Counted from the stretch's first letter, positions 1-13,351 are shown. The stretch is 64,000 nt of DNA from Allium sativum (GCA_030737875.1 CM060922.1:305713456-305777455), one strand, 5' to 3'. A program made the numbers and translations. Notes: generated by a model not told the origin, from the sequence alone.

Positions 1-646
1 GTTCTTCCAATTAATCCAGAGGGTGAGGATTCTGAATCCGAATATGAGGCAGAAACAGAATCGGATTCATTTGAGAGTACCTCGCTTGATGAGGAGTCCG
101 AAGTGGATGACCGAGCTCCCGATGAGATTCCTGATGCACTAGAAACTGAGAAATTCAATGACTCTTTAGCTTCCAAACTAGACGACATAAAACTTAAGAA
201 ATTCTGCTTGAAACACGGGATCCCCTGGGATGATGTGAGAACACCTAGAAGCGAAGATAGACCTCATCTGGCTCCGGAAGGGTATATGACAGTCAGCCGA
301 CTCATGTGCGGAGTAGGCGCTATTCCTCTATTTCCTCCAATCATCATTGAAACCTTAAAACGTTTGGGCATTGCTCCGATGCAGCTTCATCTCAATGCCT
401 ACGCAGCCCTATACACTTTATACATCGCATATGCGGAAATCCTGCAAACTGAGCTCACGTTTAAAGACTTGAAGTTCTATTACCTTTTCAAGCATCATTC
501 CACAGCAACCCCAAATTTTTCTTTCTTCGAGTCGGTAGTCAATAGGAAGGTCTTATCTGATGGTAACAGCAACATAGGGGATCCCAAGGCCGATTGGTTC
601 TATATAAAGCGACAGGCTGGGTGTGTGAGAAGATGGCTTAAATCAA
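1..646 (+). pseudogene. Antisense extra ORF of H, exon 1 (gypsy-type transposase domain, PF04195-like), 5' end off-window
   Basis: The frame is open from base 1, so the start lies off the left edge. It opens with an acidic, Glu/Asp/Ser-rich stretch and then a conserved-looking globular part containing RLMCGVGAIPLFP and LNAYAALYTLY, ending DWFYIKRQAGCVRRWL. This pattern is that of the domain catalogued as a putative gypsy-type transposase, carried by extra ORFs of Tat-lineage elements. Its function is unknown and no transposase chemistry is implied. It is antisense to gag-pol of H. An unspliced reading stops at 655-657, but GTAAAT at 647 is a good splice donor, and splicing to 18710 keeps the frame (last codon A|AT). 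I place the exon end at 646 on that basis. Confidence 0.8.
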
Positions 647-1758
647 GTAAATTTTAAACCTTTGAATGAATAACCTGTTTAAGAAATCAAAGAGCTAATG
701 TAACACCCCACCTCCGCTAGGGTCACTCACAAAGGGAATGCACTAGTTTTGGTGGAGCATTATCTATGTAAACATACACAGAGATATCACAAGACAGAAC
801 ATAAATAAAGTAGCGGTAGAAATTAAAAACCAAATCTCATTATTTCAAGAAAAGAGTCAAAACCTCATGTATGCAAAGTACAAGTTGCCATTATTTCATT
901 ACATCAAGTTCTAGATAAAGAAGCATAAACTTAAAAATAACAAAAGTAAATTATTCCCCAAAAATAGCAGACGTGCAGCCATAGCATAGCTCAAGACCAA
1001 ACCGTACATGAGCTGACGAAAAGCAAGCAGAATACAAGCTAAGTGCTAGAGTTTCCTCCCTGAGAACCTGGGGTGGGAAACGAGAGAAAAAGAGGCGAAA
1101 GAAAACGGGTCAGTCATAAAGACTGGTAAGTCCAAGTGACTTTCAGCATAAAAACAGGTAAAGGTAACATGACATGTATAAACTGAAAGTAAACATGAGT
1201 ATGATGTCAAGATGGACAAGATAGACTAAGATAACATGATGAATCAAGCGTAGGTCAAGTATAGCATCGCATGTTCAAGGTTCGCTGCACTAACTGTACT
1301 AATAGCCCAACCCATGTTAATTATAAATCATGAAATGATCCCTTGGCCCAGAATCGTGAATGACCTATTGCTAGGTCCAACGGAACGATCCACTAATCGA
1401 ACGACTCCCTACAAGTTCTAGCTCGTTGTGTTTCTGTGTCATACGGCCCAATCACGAATGTAGTCACCTGTGCTAGGTCCACTATAAGGTGTATCAAGCC
1501 CTATAGTACCAACCACTGACACGAATCAAGAATGCACAGATAAACCTACTGATGCCCAATGCCTGCTTTTTCTGCTCCGGAGTGTGTGCACGCCCGCACT
1601 CCGTTAGAACCTACACTGGCGCACCCACACAACTGTCGTTCTGGTCGCTTACAATTAGCCCAGTAATCGTGCCCCACCCTGCCTAGTCCCAGGGTACCAT
1701 GATACATCTAGTGGGTTACTGCTGAAACGGACCGCGTAACTAGGGTTTCCGTTTAGTA

Positions 1759-1985
1759 GGTTAAGTGTTGTCATTTAAATTCGAGACTTAACCCATCAGT
1801 CTAGTATATCAGGTTGGCTAAGTGTTGTCATTTAAGTTCGTGACTTAGACCTACCATTCACGTGTTAAGTTGGTTAGGTGTTGTCGTTCAAGTTCATGAC
1901 CTAACCCTACCAATCATATTTCAAGTTGGTTAAGTCTTGTCTTTCATGTTCATGACTTAACCCTATCATGTGGCATTAATTCATT
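1759..1985. repeat. Four tandem 56-57-bp units with inverted repeats in the A LTR
   Basis: Units start near 1759, 1816, 1872 and 1928. Each runs from a GGTTAAGTGTTGTC-like start to a GACTTAACC-like end, so the unit ends are complementary and each unit could fold as a hairpin of about 7-8 bp stem. The other LTR carries the same array from 16435. Confidence 0.85.
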
Positions 1986-2024
1986 AATGCACCCTAACCT
2001 CTCACATTAGACCTGTTGTTGTGG

Positions 2025-2175
2025 TCACTGGATATGCCGGGCGGTTCCGGGCAGATTTACACCACAACTCAGTCTAACCTCGGGTTTCAAGTGAGATATG
2101 ACCAACTACTCACATTGGATCCTATTGTTTGCAGTAACTGGATTTGTCGGGCGGTTCCGGGCAGATTTACACTGC
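2025..2175. repeat. Direct duplication of about 114 bp in the A LTR
   Basis: The words GGGCGGTTCCGGGCAG and ATTTACAC occur at about 2040 and again about 114 bp later, each preceded by an ACTGGAT-like word. The right LTR of A has the same pair near 16717 and 16830. Short frames over these copies are side effects of the duplication. Confidence 0.7.
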
Positions 2176-3684
2176 AAACTCAACCCAACTTCGAGTTGGC
2201 CATTTTCAAGTTCATTCTAGTGTCATGACCATGTTCAAGTTTCATGTCAAGTTCGTGTCAAGCTTTAAGGATAAGTTTCATGCCCACATCCCGATTCAAG
2301 TTATAACAATGTTCATGTTTCAAGTTTTGCCTATTATCTAGTTCATAATTCATGTTTGTAACCAATTCATGTTTTGCCTAATCTACCCAAATCGTATTCC
2401 CATCGCCTGTAAACGTTAATCGACCTAAATTACAAGCAAATATAATTCTAGAGATAAAGCGAATAACATCGAAGCTATGATAGGCAGAAGAGACAAGCAT
2501 AAAGCGATAAAAGAGATTACAAGACTGGCATGATATGACTTAAGATAATCGGTTACAACATCACTGGCATATAGAAATTTCAAATCTAGTAAGGTAAGGC
2601 GATAGTCATGGTAAATGCTGCCATAAAGAATAGGCATGCAAAAGCAAGCCAAATACAAGAGTAATGGATCCAAATGGCGAATAAACTTAAGCAAGCCACA
2701 CCGTAGGTATACGATCCAACAAAATGCCAATTCAGTGCACACATTGGGTTTCAACTATAGTGTTATGGGCATGAACAATCAACTATAATAGTCTTAAGCA
2801 ATTAACCCAACTAGTCATAGGTAGAAATCTCATGAATCATAAGCGACTCATCACAATAGTCATGGACAGATATCAAAAATAGTTCTAGGCAAATAGTCAT
2901 AGGCAATTAACAGTAATAGTTTCAAAGTCATGGTCATAGGTAATGGCCTTATGTTCATAATCATAGGTAATAATCCTCATAGTCAAGAGTCATAGGTGAT
3001 TAGCCACAATTGTCCTCGTCCTAGTCATAGGCATAGTCTTGTATTCTCAGTCATATGCATGATCTTATGTTCTGTCATAGGCATAAGTATAGTCTTATGT
3101 TCATCGTCATAGTCATAGGTATATTAAGGGTATAGTCCTGAAGGAATTTGATTTACAACATGAATAGATCCAAAGCAATATTCACAAAAGTCGAGATCCA
3201 AGATAAATAAGAACAGATACGAATCAATTTCCGTACATAGATCCAATTCCAATTTACAACATGGATATTAAGTTTACAGCTTTTATCTAAAAGTAACTTG
3301 AACTTACAGTGCGTGGATTGAGAATTAGAAAGCAGAATTTGATTGTTGAATCTCTATTTGATTGATCGTGTTCTAATTGAAATCCCCCCAATTTGCAAAT
3401 CTCGAAGCGTAGCCTTGATGGAGAAGGAGCAGTCCTTTTTCTTCCTTTTTATCTTATTATTTAGATTATCTTATAAGCAACGTAAGGACAGAAAGAAATT
3501 GGTGTGGAGAGAATGAGGCTAGGGGGCTGCTTTTATATGGTTAGGCAGACGAATCTGGTCACGAAACAGGTCTAAATACATCAGAATGCATCTGGCTCAG
3601 AAATCAGGTTCAGGAGGCAGGGCGACGCCCAGGTCGACACTATGGTCGACCTGGTCAACCCAGGTCGACACTATGGTCGACCTG

Positions 3685-6153
3685 TGTGACGGCCCGCCCC
3701 GCACCAGCCTGCATTTCCTCCTAAAGTGCGCTGTACACATGCCCGACTAGCACGGAACGGTCGTCAAAGAAAGGAAAGAAGGGAATTAACTAACGAGGAA
3801 CCTGTAGAATGTCTCATAGCGCATGGAACAAAATATAATAATAACATACTTGACATAAAACAGGTGAGACAGTGCATAAGCTGATAACTAAAATCAACAT
3901 CAGAGCAGCGGAAATCCAAGTACAGCTTATTACAACTTCCCAAAATTCACTGTCTCTAAAACAAAAGAAAGCTAAAGTAGGAGATGCACTACTAATGCCC
4001 AAGCAGTGATCTTCAACAACAAAGGGAGAATACTATATATATATCATACGTGGAAGCCTCCTGCTCGTCTCTGGATCATCTACCCATGCATCACCAGCTA
4101 ACCTGTCTCTAGTCTGCTCGTGTGAGCACCCAGAGTAATAAGAGGAGACATAAAACTCTGGGTCAGACATAAAGCCTGGTATGAGCGATAAGCATCTAAA
4201 AAGAACAATAACAGGTATACTAAACCATACCTGAACCTGGACCTACAACCAAAGAGTTAGCACCACATACCGTACAATACTCTAAGGTGCCACAACAGAT
4301 AATGTAAAGAATACGGGGGTGGGGTGTGTATGTCACAATGATGGCAAGCAAACCAAGCATAACATCCATCCTCACATCTCTCACTCAGTGCATAAAGCAT
4401 ACGATGTCCACCATTGTCCATCACTAGACCCATTGAAGTAGTGACGAAGTTCAACTTGTACAACTACTGCTACTACCAAGCTTACCACATGGAGTCATGA
4501 CCAAATCTTTACAAATGACCCCACTTCATTAGTCTATAACCCTTTAGTCGTATCTAGGCCACTGTGGCCCTGAATCCGTTCACGTACCTCCCATACATAG
4601 TGATCCAAAGTCATAGACATCGATAGCCCCTTGGCACATGTCCCGCAGCAATGCCCAACCATGAAGTGAACTCATCGGTTCCCAACTGAATCCTGAGCTC
4701 TAACTTCGCATATTGGACTACCTTTGCATCTCAGGTTATTGGTCAATACTGGATCGGGTCGGGTTCCCCTTCTGGCCATCAGTTCGGGCCGGGTCCTCTA
4801 CTTTGAATTGGTTCGGTTCGTGGTCTTCCTCTGGTAACGGTTCGGTTCGGGTTCACAACATTGCATCGGTTCGGGTTGGGTGTCCCACTTCGGGTCGGGT
4901 CGGGTTGCTATCTCCCATCCAGTTCGTGCTCCAGCTCCGATCAGCTCCCCTCGTCCTTCGTTTACTCCGATCCGATCCCCCTCCTTTAGCCGATCCGATC
5001 CCAGTTCAACTAGCATGGCCTTCCTTTTTGCCAGGTCTCTCAAGTGCTAAGTTCCGATCCGATCGAATCCCTTGCCCAGTTCACTTATCCGATCCGAGCC
5101 CATTCCTCCGATCCGATCCGAAAACCTGCACTGTTTCCTGAAACTTTTTCCAGCAAGTGTTTTACGCCATTCGACGACGTTTTCGACCAATCTAACCATT
5201 CTAATCAACCACAAATCATCCCAAACAGTCATAGCAACATAGCAAACTAACCACAAACACCAAAATAATGAATTTACATGTCAAAATGGATCAAATATAC
5301 CCAAAACCCCACATTTTCCCTTAAGCATGTTTAAGCAAAACTAATCATAGGGTTAACAAAACTTAACCAAATTAAACCAAATTTCTACCAGAGGCATAAA
5401 ATATTATTTTCGAATTTATAGATATTTTTCCAGAATTTATTAGTGTACAAATTCACTAATCTTCACTAACTACCCTTATTTAACCGTAATTAGTGCGAAA
5501 ACTTTGCAAATCACTCACCTTGGCCACAAATAAAATTCTCAGAACTGAAACCTCGCTGATTTGGGTGAATACTGATGTCTAACAGCAGCTCTAACCTTGC
5601 TTCCGTGTTTTCTCTCCTTAATTTGATGTAGATTAAGCCAAAACTTGATTAGAAAGTGATTTGGGGATATTTCTAGATGTTGGCGGCCATTGTTAGGGTT
5701 CAAGAATGAAAGTGGCGGCTGGAAAATGAGGATAAGATCGTTCTCTAACTGATTTCAGCCTCCTCATAACCCTAATCCCGAAATCCCCCATTGGGCCTAG
5801 CTGTTAATCACCCGGTTAAGCCCAATTAAGCTGTTTTTCACTATCTGAAACTTGTTTCAGCCATATCTCCCAAACGGTGAGTCCGTTTGGCTAATGTGAC
5901 CACTTTACGGAATTGTAAACCATCATCCGAAGCCAATGGAAGTGGTTTCAGGTCAAAATTCCTTTCCTGTCAAAAGTTATGGCCAAAACAGTACCAACTA
6001 GGGGTAAAATGGTCATTTAAAAATCGACAAAAATCATGAACATGGGAAATAACCCCAATAGTCGTCTCCCAAAGTTACATGACCATACAACTTCATATGT
6101 GAAAGAAATAAATATCCTACGATCCTATGATGCGAAGAATGCGGGTCGTTACA
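3685..6153 (-). repeat. Left (3') LTR of B
   Basis: It aligns end to end with 10883-13351 at equal length. About 4745-5130 is low complexity: first words such as TCGGGT and GGTTCGGG, then CGATCCGATC words. Short frames over this stretch exist only because of its unusual composition. On the minus strand the LTR starts TGTAACGACCCGC, typical of plant chromodomain elements. Confidence 0.95.
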
Positions 6154-6170
6154 CTCTCCCCCCCTTAAGA
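6154..6170 (-). promoter_or_regulatory. Polypurine tract of B
   Basis: On the minus strand CTTAAGGGGGGGAGAG directly precedes the 3' LTR start TGTAACGACC. This is the expected primer site for second-strand synthesis and it fixes the orientation of B. Confidence 0.9.
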
Positions 6171-6309
6171 AATTTCGTCCCCGAAATTCCTTAACCTAAA
6201 ACATACAAAGAATCCCGCATGCCTAACAGCCACATACAACAATCAAACATACAAAACAAGCAAACAAGCCTATCCTAGCATGTGGAAAAACTAAATCGAA
6301 GTCAAAATC

Positions 6310-9300
6310 TTACCAGGCAAAGAGTTCTGGATATGTCTTCCTAATGTTCTCCTCTGTCTCCCAAGTGCAATCATTCTCGTCCTCGCCCCACTGAACCTTG
6401 ACTAGCCTCACCGCCTTTCTTCGAAGTTGCTTCGTATCGTGCTCGACAATACGGGTCGGCTTGCGGTTCTCAACCGCCTCGGGTTCTACTTCGAAGTCCT
6501 CTAACTGATCAGGTGAAATAGTCATATCTGGGTCCTGAACGAACTTCCTCATTTGGGAAACATGAAATACGTTGTGAACTCCCGCCATCTTCTCTGGTAA
6601 GTCAACCCTATACGCCAAATTCCCGACTAGTTCAAGAACAGGGAATGGGCCAACAAATCTTGGTGCCAACTTGCCTCTCCTGCCAAATCGTATCACGCTC
6701 TTCAACGGAGAAATCTTGACAAACACCAAGTCGCCAATGGAGAACTTTAAGTCTCTTCTCCTCTTATCAGCATAACTTTTCTGCCTATCTTGGGCAACCT
6801 TCATTTGTTGTTGAATGATCTTAATCTTATCTGAAGTTTCCCTCACCACATCTGGTCCAAGCATAAACTTCTCGCCAGTCTCTATCCAACATGGTGGTGA
6901 GTTGCACGGTCTTCTGTACAAAGCTTCATATGGAGCCATACCGATACTGGATTGGTAGCTATTATTATATGCAAACTCTACTAGATGCAAATGGTCATCC
7001 CATGATCCACCAAAATCCAGTACACAAGCTCTCAAGAGGTCTTCCAATATACGATTCACCCTCTCTGTTTGACCATCGGTTTGAGGATGATACGCGGTAT
7101 TGAGATGTAATTCTGATCCTAACGCCTCTTGTAAGCTCTTCCAAAATCCACTAGTGAACAATGGATCTCGGTCACTCACAATGCCCTTGGGTATTCCATG
7201 AAACCTCACTACCCACTTTATATACAGTTCCGCTAACTTAGTTGCCGTCCTGTTTGACTTGACGGGTATAAACCTCGCACTCTTAGTCAATCGGTCCACA
7301 ATCACCCAAATGCTATCATGACCCGATCTAGTCCTTGGTAACCCATCAATGAAATCCATTGACACTTGTTCCCATTTCCATTCTGGAATTTCTAATTGTT
7401 GCATCAAACCACTAGGCTTCTTTTGCTCAGCTTTAACTAGCTGGCAATTCATGCATTTGGATATAAATTTCCCAATGTCTCTTTTCATTCCTTCCCAGTA
7501 GTAGGTCTGCTTCATATCTCGATACATCTTGTTACCACCGGGGTGTATAGTCAGTTTTGAGTGATGACATTCTCTAAGCACTTCATCTCTCAATCCATTG
7601 ACATTGGGTACAACCAGTCTTCCATTCTTTCTAAGCCATCCTTCTCGATCAAGCCCATACTTATTCATCTCCTCATCGATACCCATCTCTAACTTGGAGA
7701 TGATTTCCAATAGGTTAGGATCGTCCCTCTGACTAAAGCCGATCCGCTCAATCAAAGTGGGTCTGATCGTCAAACTTGCTAACATTCCTGGATCCAATTC
7801 ACACTTTGGTCTGAAATCATACCCAACGATGTACTCCAGTTGCTTCCGTTCAAGAAACATAGCCCCCAAACTGGCATGTCTTCTACTCAATGCATCGGCT
7901 ACCGCATTGCCCTTTCCTGGTGTATATGCGATGTCAAAATCATAGGAAGCCAAGAATTATAGCCACCTTTGCTGCCGGAGATTTAGATCTTTCTGAGAGA
8001 AGAGATACTTTAACGATTTATGATCGATAAACAACTCGAATCTTTCTCCCAAGAGATAATGTCTCCACATCTTCAACGCGAACACGATCGCTGCCAATTC
8101 CAAATCAAGGGTAGGGTATCTTCTCTCGTGAGGTTTCAATTGCCGACTTGCATAAGCTACAACCCTACCACCTTGCATCAATACAGCACCCAGTCCGATA
8201 TCACAGGCATCTGTGTATACCGTCATCTCTTCATTCCCCATAGGAATGACTAACACTGGTGCGCATGTCAACTTGTCCTTTAGACTCTTGAATGCATTCT
8301 CGCACCTTTCATCCCAGACAAAAGCTTGATTCTTCTTGGTCAACTGGGTCAATGGTGCTGCTATCTTGGAGAAACCTTGGATAAACTTACGATAATATCC
8401 AGCTAATCCCAAGAAACTTCTTACATCTGTTGCATTCTTGGGCGTAGGCCAATCCTGTACCGTAGCCACCTTCGCCGGGTCCACGGCAATACCATTCTCT
8501 GATACAACATGGCCCAAGAACCTCACTTCCCTCCTCCAGAAGTGACACTTAGAAAACTTTGCTTTCAGCTGGTGTTTTCTCAACACCTCCATCACTATTC
8601 TTAAATGTTCCTTGTGTTCTTCCTCTGTCCTCGAATAGACCAAAATATCATCAACGAACACAAGGACAAACTTATTCAACTGATCTCTGAATACCCTATT
8701 CATAAGATCCACAAAATATGCTGGGGCATTGGTCAGCCCGAACGGCATGACCAACCACTCATAAAATCCAGACAGCGTCCGAAATGCCGCTTTAGCTATG
8801 CTCTCAGCTTCCACTCTAAGCTGATGAAAACCCATCGCGAGATCCAACTGAGAAAATACCCTCGCGCCACTCAACTGATCGAACAAATCATCTATCTGCG
8901 GCAGAGGATACTTGTTCTTCCTCGTCACTTTATTCAACTCGCGGTAGTCTACACACAACCGAAGGGAACCATCCGCCTTGGTAGCAAACACAACTGGTGC
9001 TCCCCATTCAGAAACACTCCTTCTGATAAATCCCTTCTTCAAAAGATCGCTGACTTGCACCCCGAGCTCTCGCTGCTCCCTTGGTGCCATACGACGAAGT
9101 GGCATCACTATAGGTCTGGCATCTTTCACCAAATCAATACGGAACTCAATCTCTCGATGTGGTGAAAGCCCGGTCACTTCTTCGAAAACGTCTGGATACT
9201 GGCTAACCACGGGCAAACCTGACAACTCACTATGTGGAATGTCGAGGGAGTTTAGAAAACTAGCCAATACCCCCTCACTGGGCAGACCACCAAACACTAC

Positions 9301-10685
9301 CCTCCGCCCATCACCCGCTCTAGCTGTCACCAAAAATCCCTCACAGTCTACCACCACCCCGTATCTTTGGAGCCAATCTACTCCCAAAATAATGCCAAAC
9401 CCAGTAAAGCCCAAAACAAAGCAATCACAAACAAACATGCATCCATGACTCGATAAGACCACATTACGACAAATCATGTTAAGGTTAGTTGAACCACCAA
9501 TTGGGTTCGTCACTACTAAAGGTCTATCGACAATCTCGGGCTCCAATCCCAACCTATCTACCAGGTCACTAGATATGAAAGAACTGGAAGCTCCGGTATC
9601 AAACAAAACTCTAACAGGAACATCATAAATAGAAAGCATACCTTGAATGACGACATTCTTTCCCTTCTCCGCCGCGGTTGGGGCATTCGACGAAGAAGGA
9701 ATAGCATTAAGGGCATATGCTTTCACCATTTGCTTTTCTTTAGGGGGTTGCGGACACTTGTCCTTGTGATGTCCCATTTGGCCACAATTGAAGCACTTCC
9801 TATCCGCTGGCTTGGCCCGACAATTACTAGCATAATGGCCCTTCTTACCACAGCTGAAGCGGTCAACATCTTGCTTATTCTCTTTCTTCTAACCATCCTT
9901 AGTCTGATTCTGCTTTCTCTTATTCTGGGAACCACCCTTGCCTCCACCGCTTGCTTGTGGCTTTGGCTCCTCTACAGATACAACCTCAGTCTTCGGCTTA
10001 GGGTAGAGACTTTCTGATCTCAATGCTTTCCCCACAATCGATTCAAACGTCTCATCGATGGGGTTAATAAGCCTTTCTCCTAAGTACTGATCCAAACCAG
10101 TTATGAATTTCTCATTCTTCTTCTCAGCAGTATCAATAAGAGATAACCCATACTTCGACAAAGTGTCGAATTCAGCAATATACTCCGAGACAGCTCTGCC
10201 ATTCTACTTGAGCTCCAAGAATTTCTTAAACAACACTGACTTCTGAGCAGCTGGAATGAACTTCTCGCTAAAGCGAACCTTAAACTGCTCCCAAGTAATC
10301 TGATCTTCGGGAGTAGCTGCCTTTATAGCATTCCACCAATTCATCACCCGCCCTTGCAGCTGACGGGACGCTAGCTTTCTCTTTATTGCATCCTCGATAC
10401 ACAAATCCTCGAAGATACGTTCGCAACTATCCAACCAGTCCTGAACATCCGTGGCCAACTCCGTTCCGTGGAACGGCTTCCCACCAAGACTAGTATAATC
10501 TTTATTCAGCTTGGCGAAATCGGCCCTAGGCGCCTGCACTATTGGACCACCACCATTACCACCATTGGGAACTGCTCCTTGCACCTCCCTAAGCATGTCT
10601 CTCATGAGTCAGTAAACATCGCCCTTATGTCTGCAGCATTCCCATTATCGGCTCACCTACCAGCACCTCTAGCATATCGGCTCAT
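6310..10685 (-). pseudogene. gag-pol polyprotein of B (gag, protease, RT, RNase H, integrase, chromodomain), with nonsense codons
   Basis: Open stretches 10605-10204, 10161-9889, 9777-7957 and 7953-6310 are all in one frame, so the 1432-codon reading is broken only by TAG at 10204-10206, TAG at 9889-9891 and TAA near 7954. Upstream, an ATG at 10685 leads an out-of-frame stretch with one TGA, suggesting a frameshift near 10606. Domains in order are a gag core, two zinc knuckles (the first has lost its leading Cys, reading [14 protein letters not shown]; the second, [14 protein letters not shown], is intact), protease [13 protein letters not shown] with FVDDILVYS, RNase H with [13 protein letters not shown], an integrase with an H-H-C-C finger (CMNCQLVKAEQ) and DDE-type core (DFIDGLP, VSDRDPLF, QTERVNR), and a C-terminal chromodomain (VKVQWGEDENDCTWE). 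The chromodomain family typically directs integration to heterochromatin. Confidence 0.93.
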
Positions 10686-10868
10686 CGTCAATCTGAAAAA
10701 GGAAACGATTAACGACCCCATAGTGGTGCTAGTGCAGTACGACTTCATTCTTATACTACTAATAGTATATATATAGCCTTTGAAAACCAAAGTAATCACA
10801 AATACGCTCTCTCATATACGTATTATCTCTCCCTAGTGTCTTTCCCTAGTTTAACTACGCAACCTAGA

Positions 10869-10880
10869 GCTCTGATACCA
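10869..10880 (-). promoter_or_regulatory. Primer-binding site of B (initiator tRNA-Met)
   Basis: The minus strand reads TGGTATCAGAGC two bases after the 5' LTR end. It is complementary to the 3' end of plant initiator tRNA-Met and is a full 12-base match to the usual site. Confidence 0.92.
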
Positions 10881-10882
10881 AG

Positions 10883-13351
10883 TGTGACGGCCCGCCCCGC
10901 ACCAGCCTGCATTTCCTCCTAAAGTGCGCTGTACACATGCCCGATTAGCACGGAACGGTCGTCAAAGAAAGGAAAGAAGGGAATTAACTAACGAGGAACC
11001 TGTAGAATGTCTCACAGCGCATGGAACAAAATATAATAATAACATACTTGACATAAAACAGGTGAGACAGTGCATAAGCTGATAACTACAATCAACATCA
11101 GAGCAGCGGAAATCCAAGTACAGCTTATTACAACTTCCCAAAATTCACTGTCTCTAAAACAAAAGCAAGCTAAAGTAGGAAATGCACTACTAATGCCCAA
11201 GCAGTGATCTTCAACAACACAGGGAGAATACTATATATATATCATACGTGGAAGCCTCCTGCTCGTCTCTGGATCATCTACCCGTGCATCACCAGCTAAC
11301 CTGTCTCTAGTCTGCTCGTGTGAGCACCCAGAGTAATAAGAGGAGACATAAAACTCTAGGTCAGACATAAAGCCTGGTATGAGCGATAAGCATCTAAACA
11401 GAACAATAACAGGTATACTAAACCATACCTGAACCTGGACCCGCAACCAAAGAGTTAGCACCACATACCGTACAATACTCTAAGGTGCCACAACAGATAA
11501 TGTAAAGAATACGGGGGTGGGGTGTGTATGTCACAATGATGGCAAGCAAACCAAGCATAACATCCATCCTCACATCTCTCACTCAGTGCGTAAAGCATAC
11601 GATGTCCACCATTGTCCATCACTAGACCCATTGAAGTAGTGACGGAGTTCAACTTGTACAACTACTGCTACTACCAAGCTTACCACATGGAGTCATGACC
11701 AAATCTTTACAAATGACCCCACTTCATTGGTCTATAGCCCTTTAGTCATACCTAGGTCACTGTGGCCCTGAATCCGTTCACGTACCTCCCATACATAGTG
11801 ATCCAAAGTCATAGACATCGATAGTCCCTTGGCACACGTCCCGCAGCAAAGCCCAACCATGAAGTGAACTCATCGGTTCCCAACTGAATCCTAAGCTCTA
11901 ACTTCCCATATTGGACTACCTTTGCATCTCGGGTTATTGGTCAATACTGGATCGGGTCGGGTTCCCCTTCTGGCCATTAGTTCGGGTCGGGTACTCTACT
12001 TTGAATTGGTTCGGTTCGTGGTCTTCCTCTGGTAACGGTTCGGTTCGGGTTCACAACGTTGCATCGGTTCGGGTCGGGTGTCCCACTTCGGGTCGGGTCG
12101 GGTTGCCATCTCCCATCCAGTCCGTGCCCCAGCTCCGATCAGCTCCCCTCGTCCTTCGTTTACTCCGATCTGATCCCCCTCCTTTAGCCGATCCGATCCC
12201 AGTTCAACTAGCATGGCCTTCCTTTTTGCCAGGTCTCTCAAGTGCTAAGTTCCGATCCGATCGAATCCCTTACCCAGTTCACTTATCCGATCCGAGCCCA
12301 TTCCTCCGATCCGATCCGAAAACCTGCACTGTTTCCTGAAACTTTTTCCAACAAGTGTTTTACGCCATTCGACGACGTTTTCGACCAATCTAACCATTAT
12401 AATTAACCACAAATCACCCCAAACAGTCATAGCAACGTAGCAAACTAACCACAAACACCAAAACAATGAATTTACATGTCAAAATGGATCAAATATACCC
12501 AAAACCCCACATTTTCCCTTAAGCATGTTTAAGCAAAACTAACCATAGGGTTAACAAAACTTAACCAAATTAAACCAATTTTCTACCAGAGGCATAAAAT
12601 ATTGTTTTCGAATTTATAGATATTTTTCCAGAATTTATTAGTGTACAAATTCACTAATCTTCACTAACTACCCTTAATTAACCGTAGTTAGTGCGAAAAC
12701 TATGCAAATCACTCACCTTGGCCACAAATAAAATTCTCAGAACTGAAACCTCGCTGATTTGGGTGAATACTGATGTCTAACAGCAGCTCTAACCTTGCTT
12801 TCGTGTTTTCTCTCCTTAATTTGATGTAGATTAAGCCAAAACTTGATTAGAAAGTGATTTGGGGATGTTTCTAGATGTTGCCGGCCATTGTTAGGGTTCA
12901 AGAATGAAAGTGGCGGCTGGAAAATGCGGATAAGATCGTTCTCTAACTGATTTCAGCCTCCTCATAACCCTAATCCCGAAATCCCCCATTGGGCCTAGCT
13001 GTTAATCACCCAGTTAAGCCCAATTTAGTTGTTTTTCACTATCTGAAACTTGTTTCAGCCATATCTTCCAAACGGTGAGTCCGTTTGGCTAATGTGACCA
13101 CTCTACAGAATTGTAAACCATCACCCGGAGCCAATGGAAGTGGTTTCAGGTCAAAATTCCTTTCCAGTCAAAAGTTATGGCCAAAACAGTACCAACTAGG
13201 GGTAAAATGGTCATTTAAAAATCGTCAAAAATCATGAACATGGGAAATGACCCCAATAGTTGTCTCCCAATGTTACATGACCATACGACTTTATATGTGA
13301 AAGAAATAAATATCCTACGATCCTATGATGCGTAGAATGCGGGTCGTTACA
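10883..13351 (-). repeat. Right (5') LTR of B
   Basis: It is the partner of 3685-6153, with identical length and order and scattered single-base differences, many of them transitions. As the 5' LTR it would carry the active promoter, but I could not place a TATA box with confidence. Confidence 0.95.

Larger units (their letters stand above)
3685..13351 (-). mobile_element. Element B: chromodomain Ty3/gypsy retrotransposon (Tekay/Del-type), full length
   Basis: Its ends are TGTGACGGCCC and GGGTCGTTACA on the + strand, with TSD ACCTG at 3680-3684 and 13352-13356. The LTRs 3685-6153 and 10883-13351 are both 2469 bp, and sampled stretches differ by about 2 percent. The 4729-bp interior holds a polypurine tract beside the left LTR, an initiator-Met PBS beside the right LTR, and one minus-strand gag-pol frame ending in a chromodomain. 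It sits inside the left LTR of A and is therefore younger than A. Confidence 0.96.

Noticed and set aside
1..646. A host gene or DNA transposase
   Set aside because: The domain name includes transposase, but order and strand match the antisense extra ORF of Tat retroelements, with H pol alongside. No terminal inverted repeats of a DNA transposon were seen.
8605..9448. Plus-strand frames of 156-186 codons
   Set aside because: They are shadows of the minus-strand gag-pol of B.
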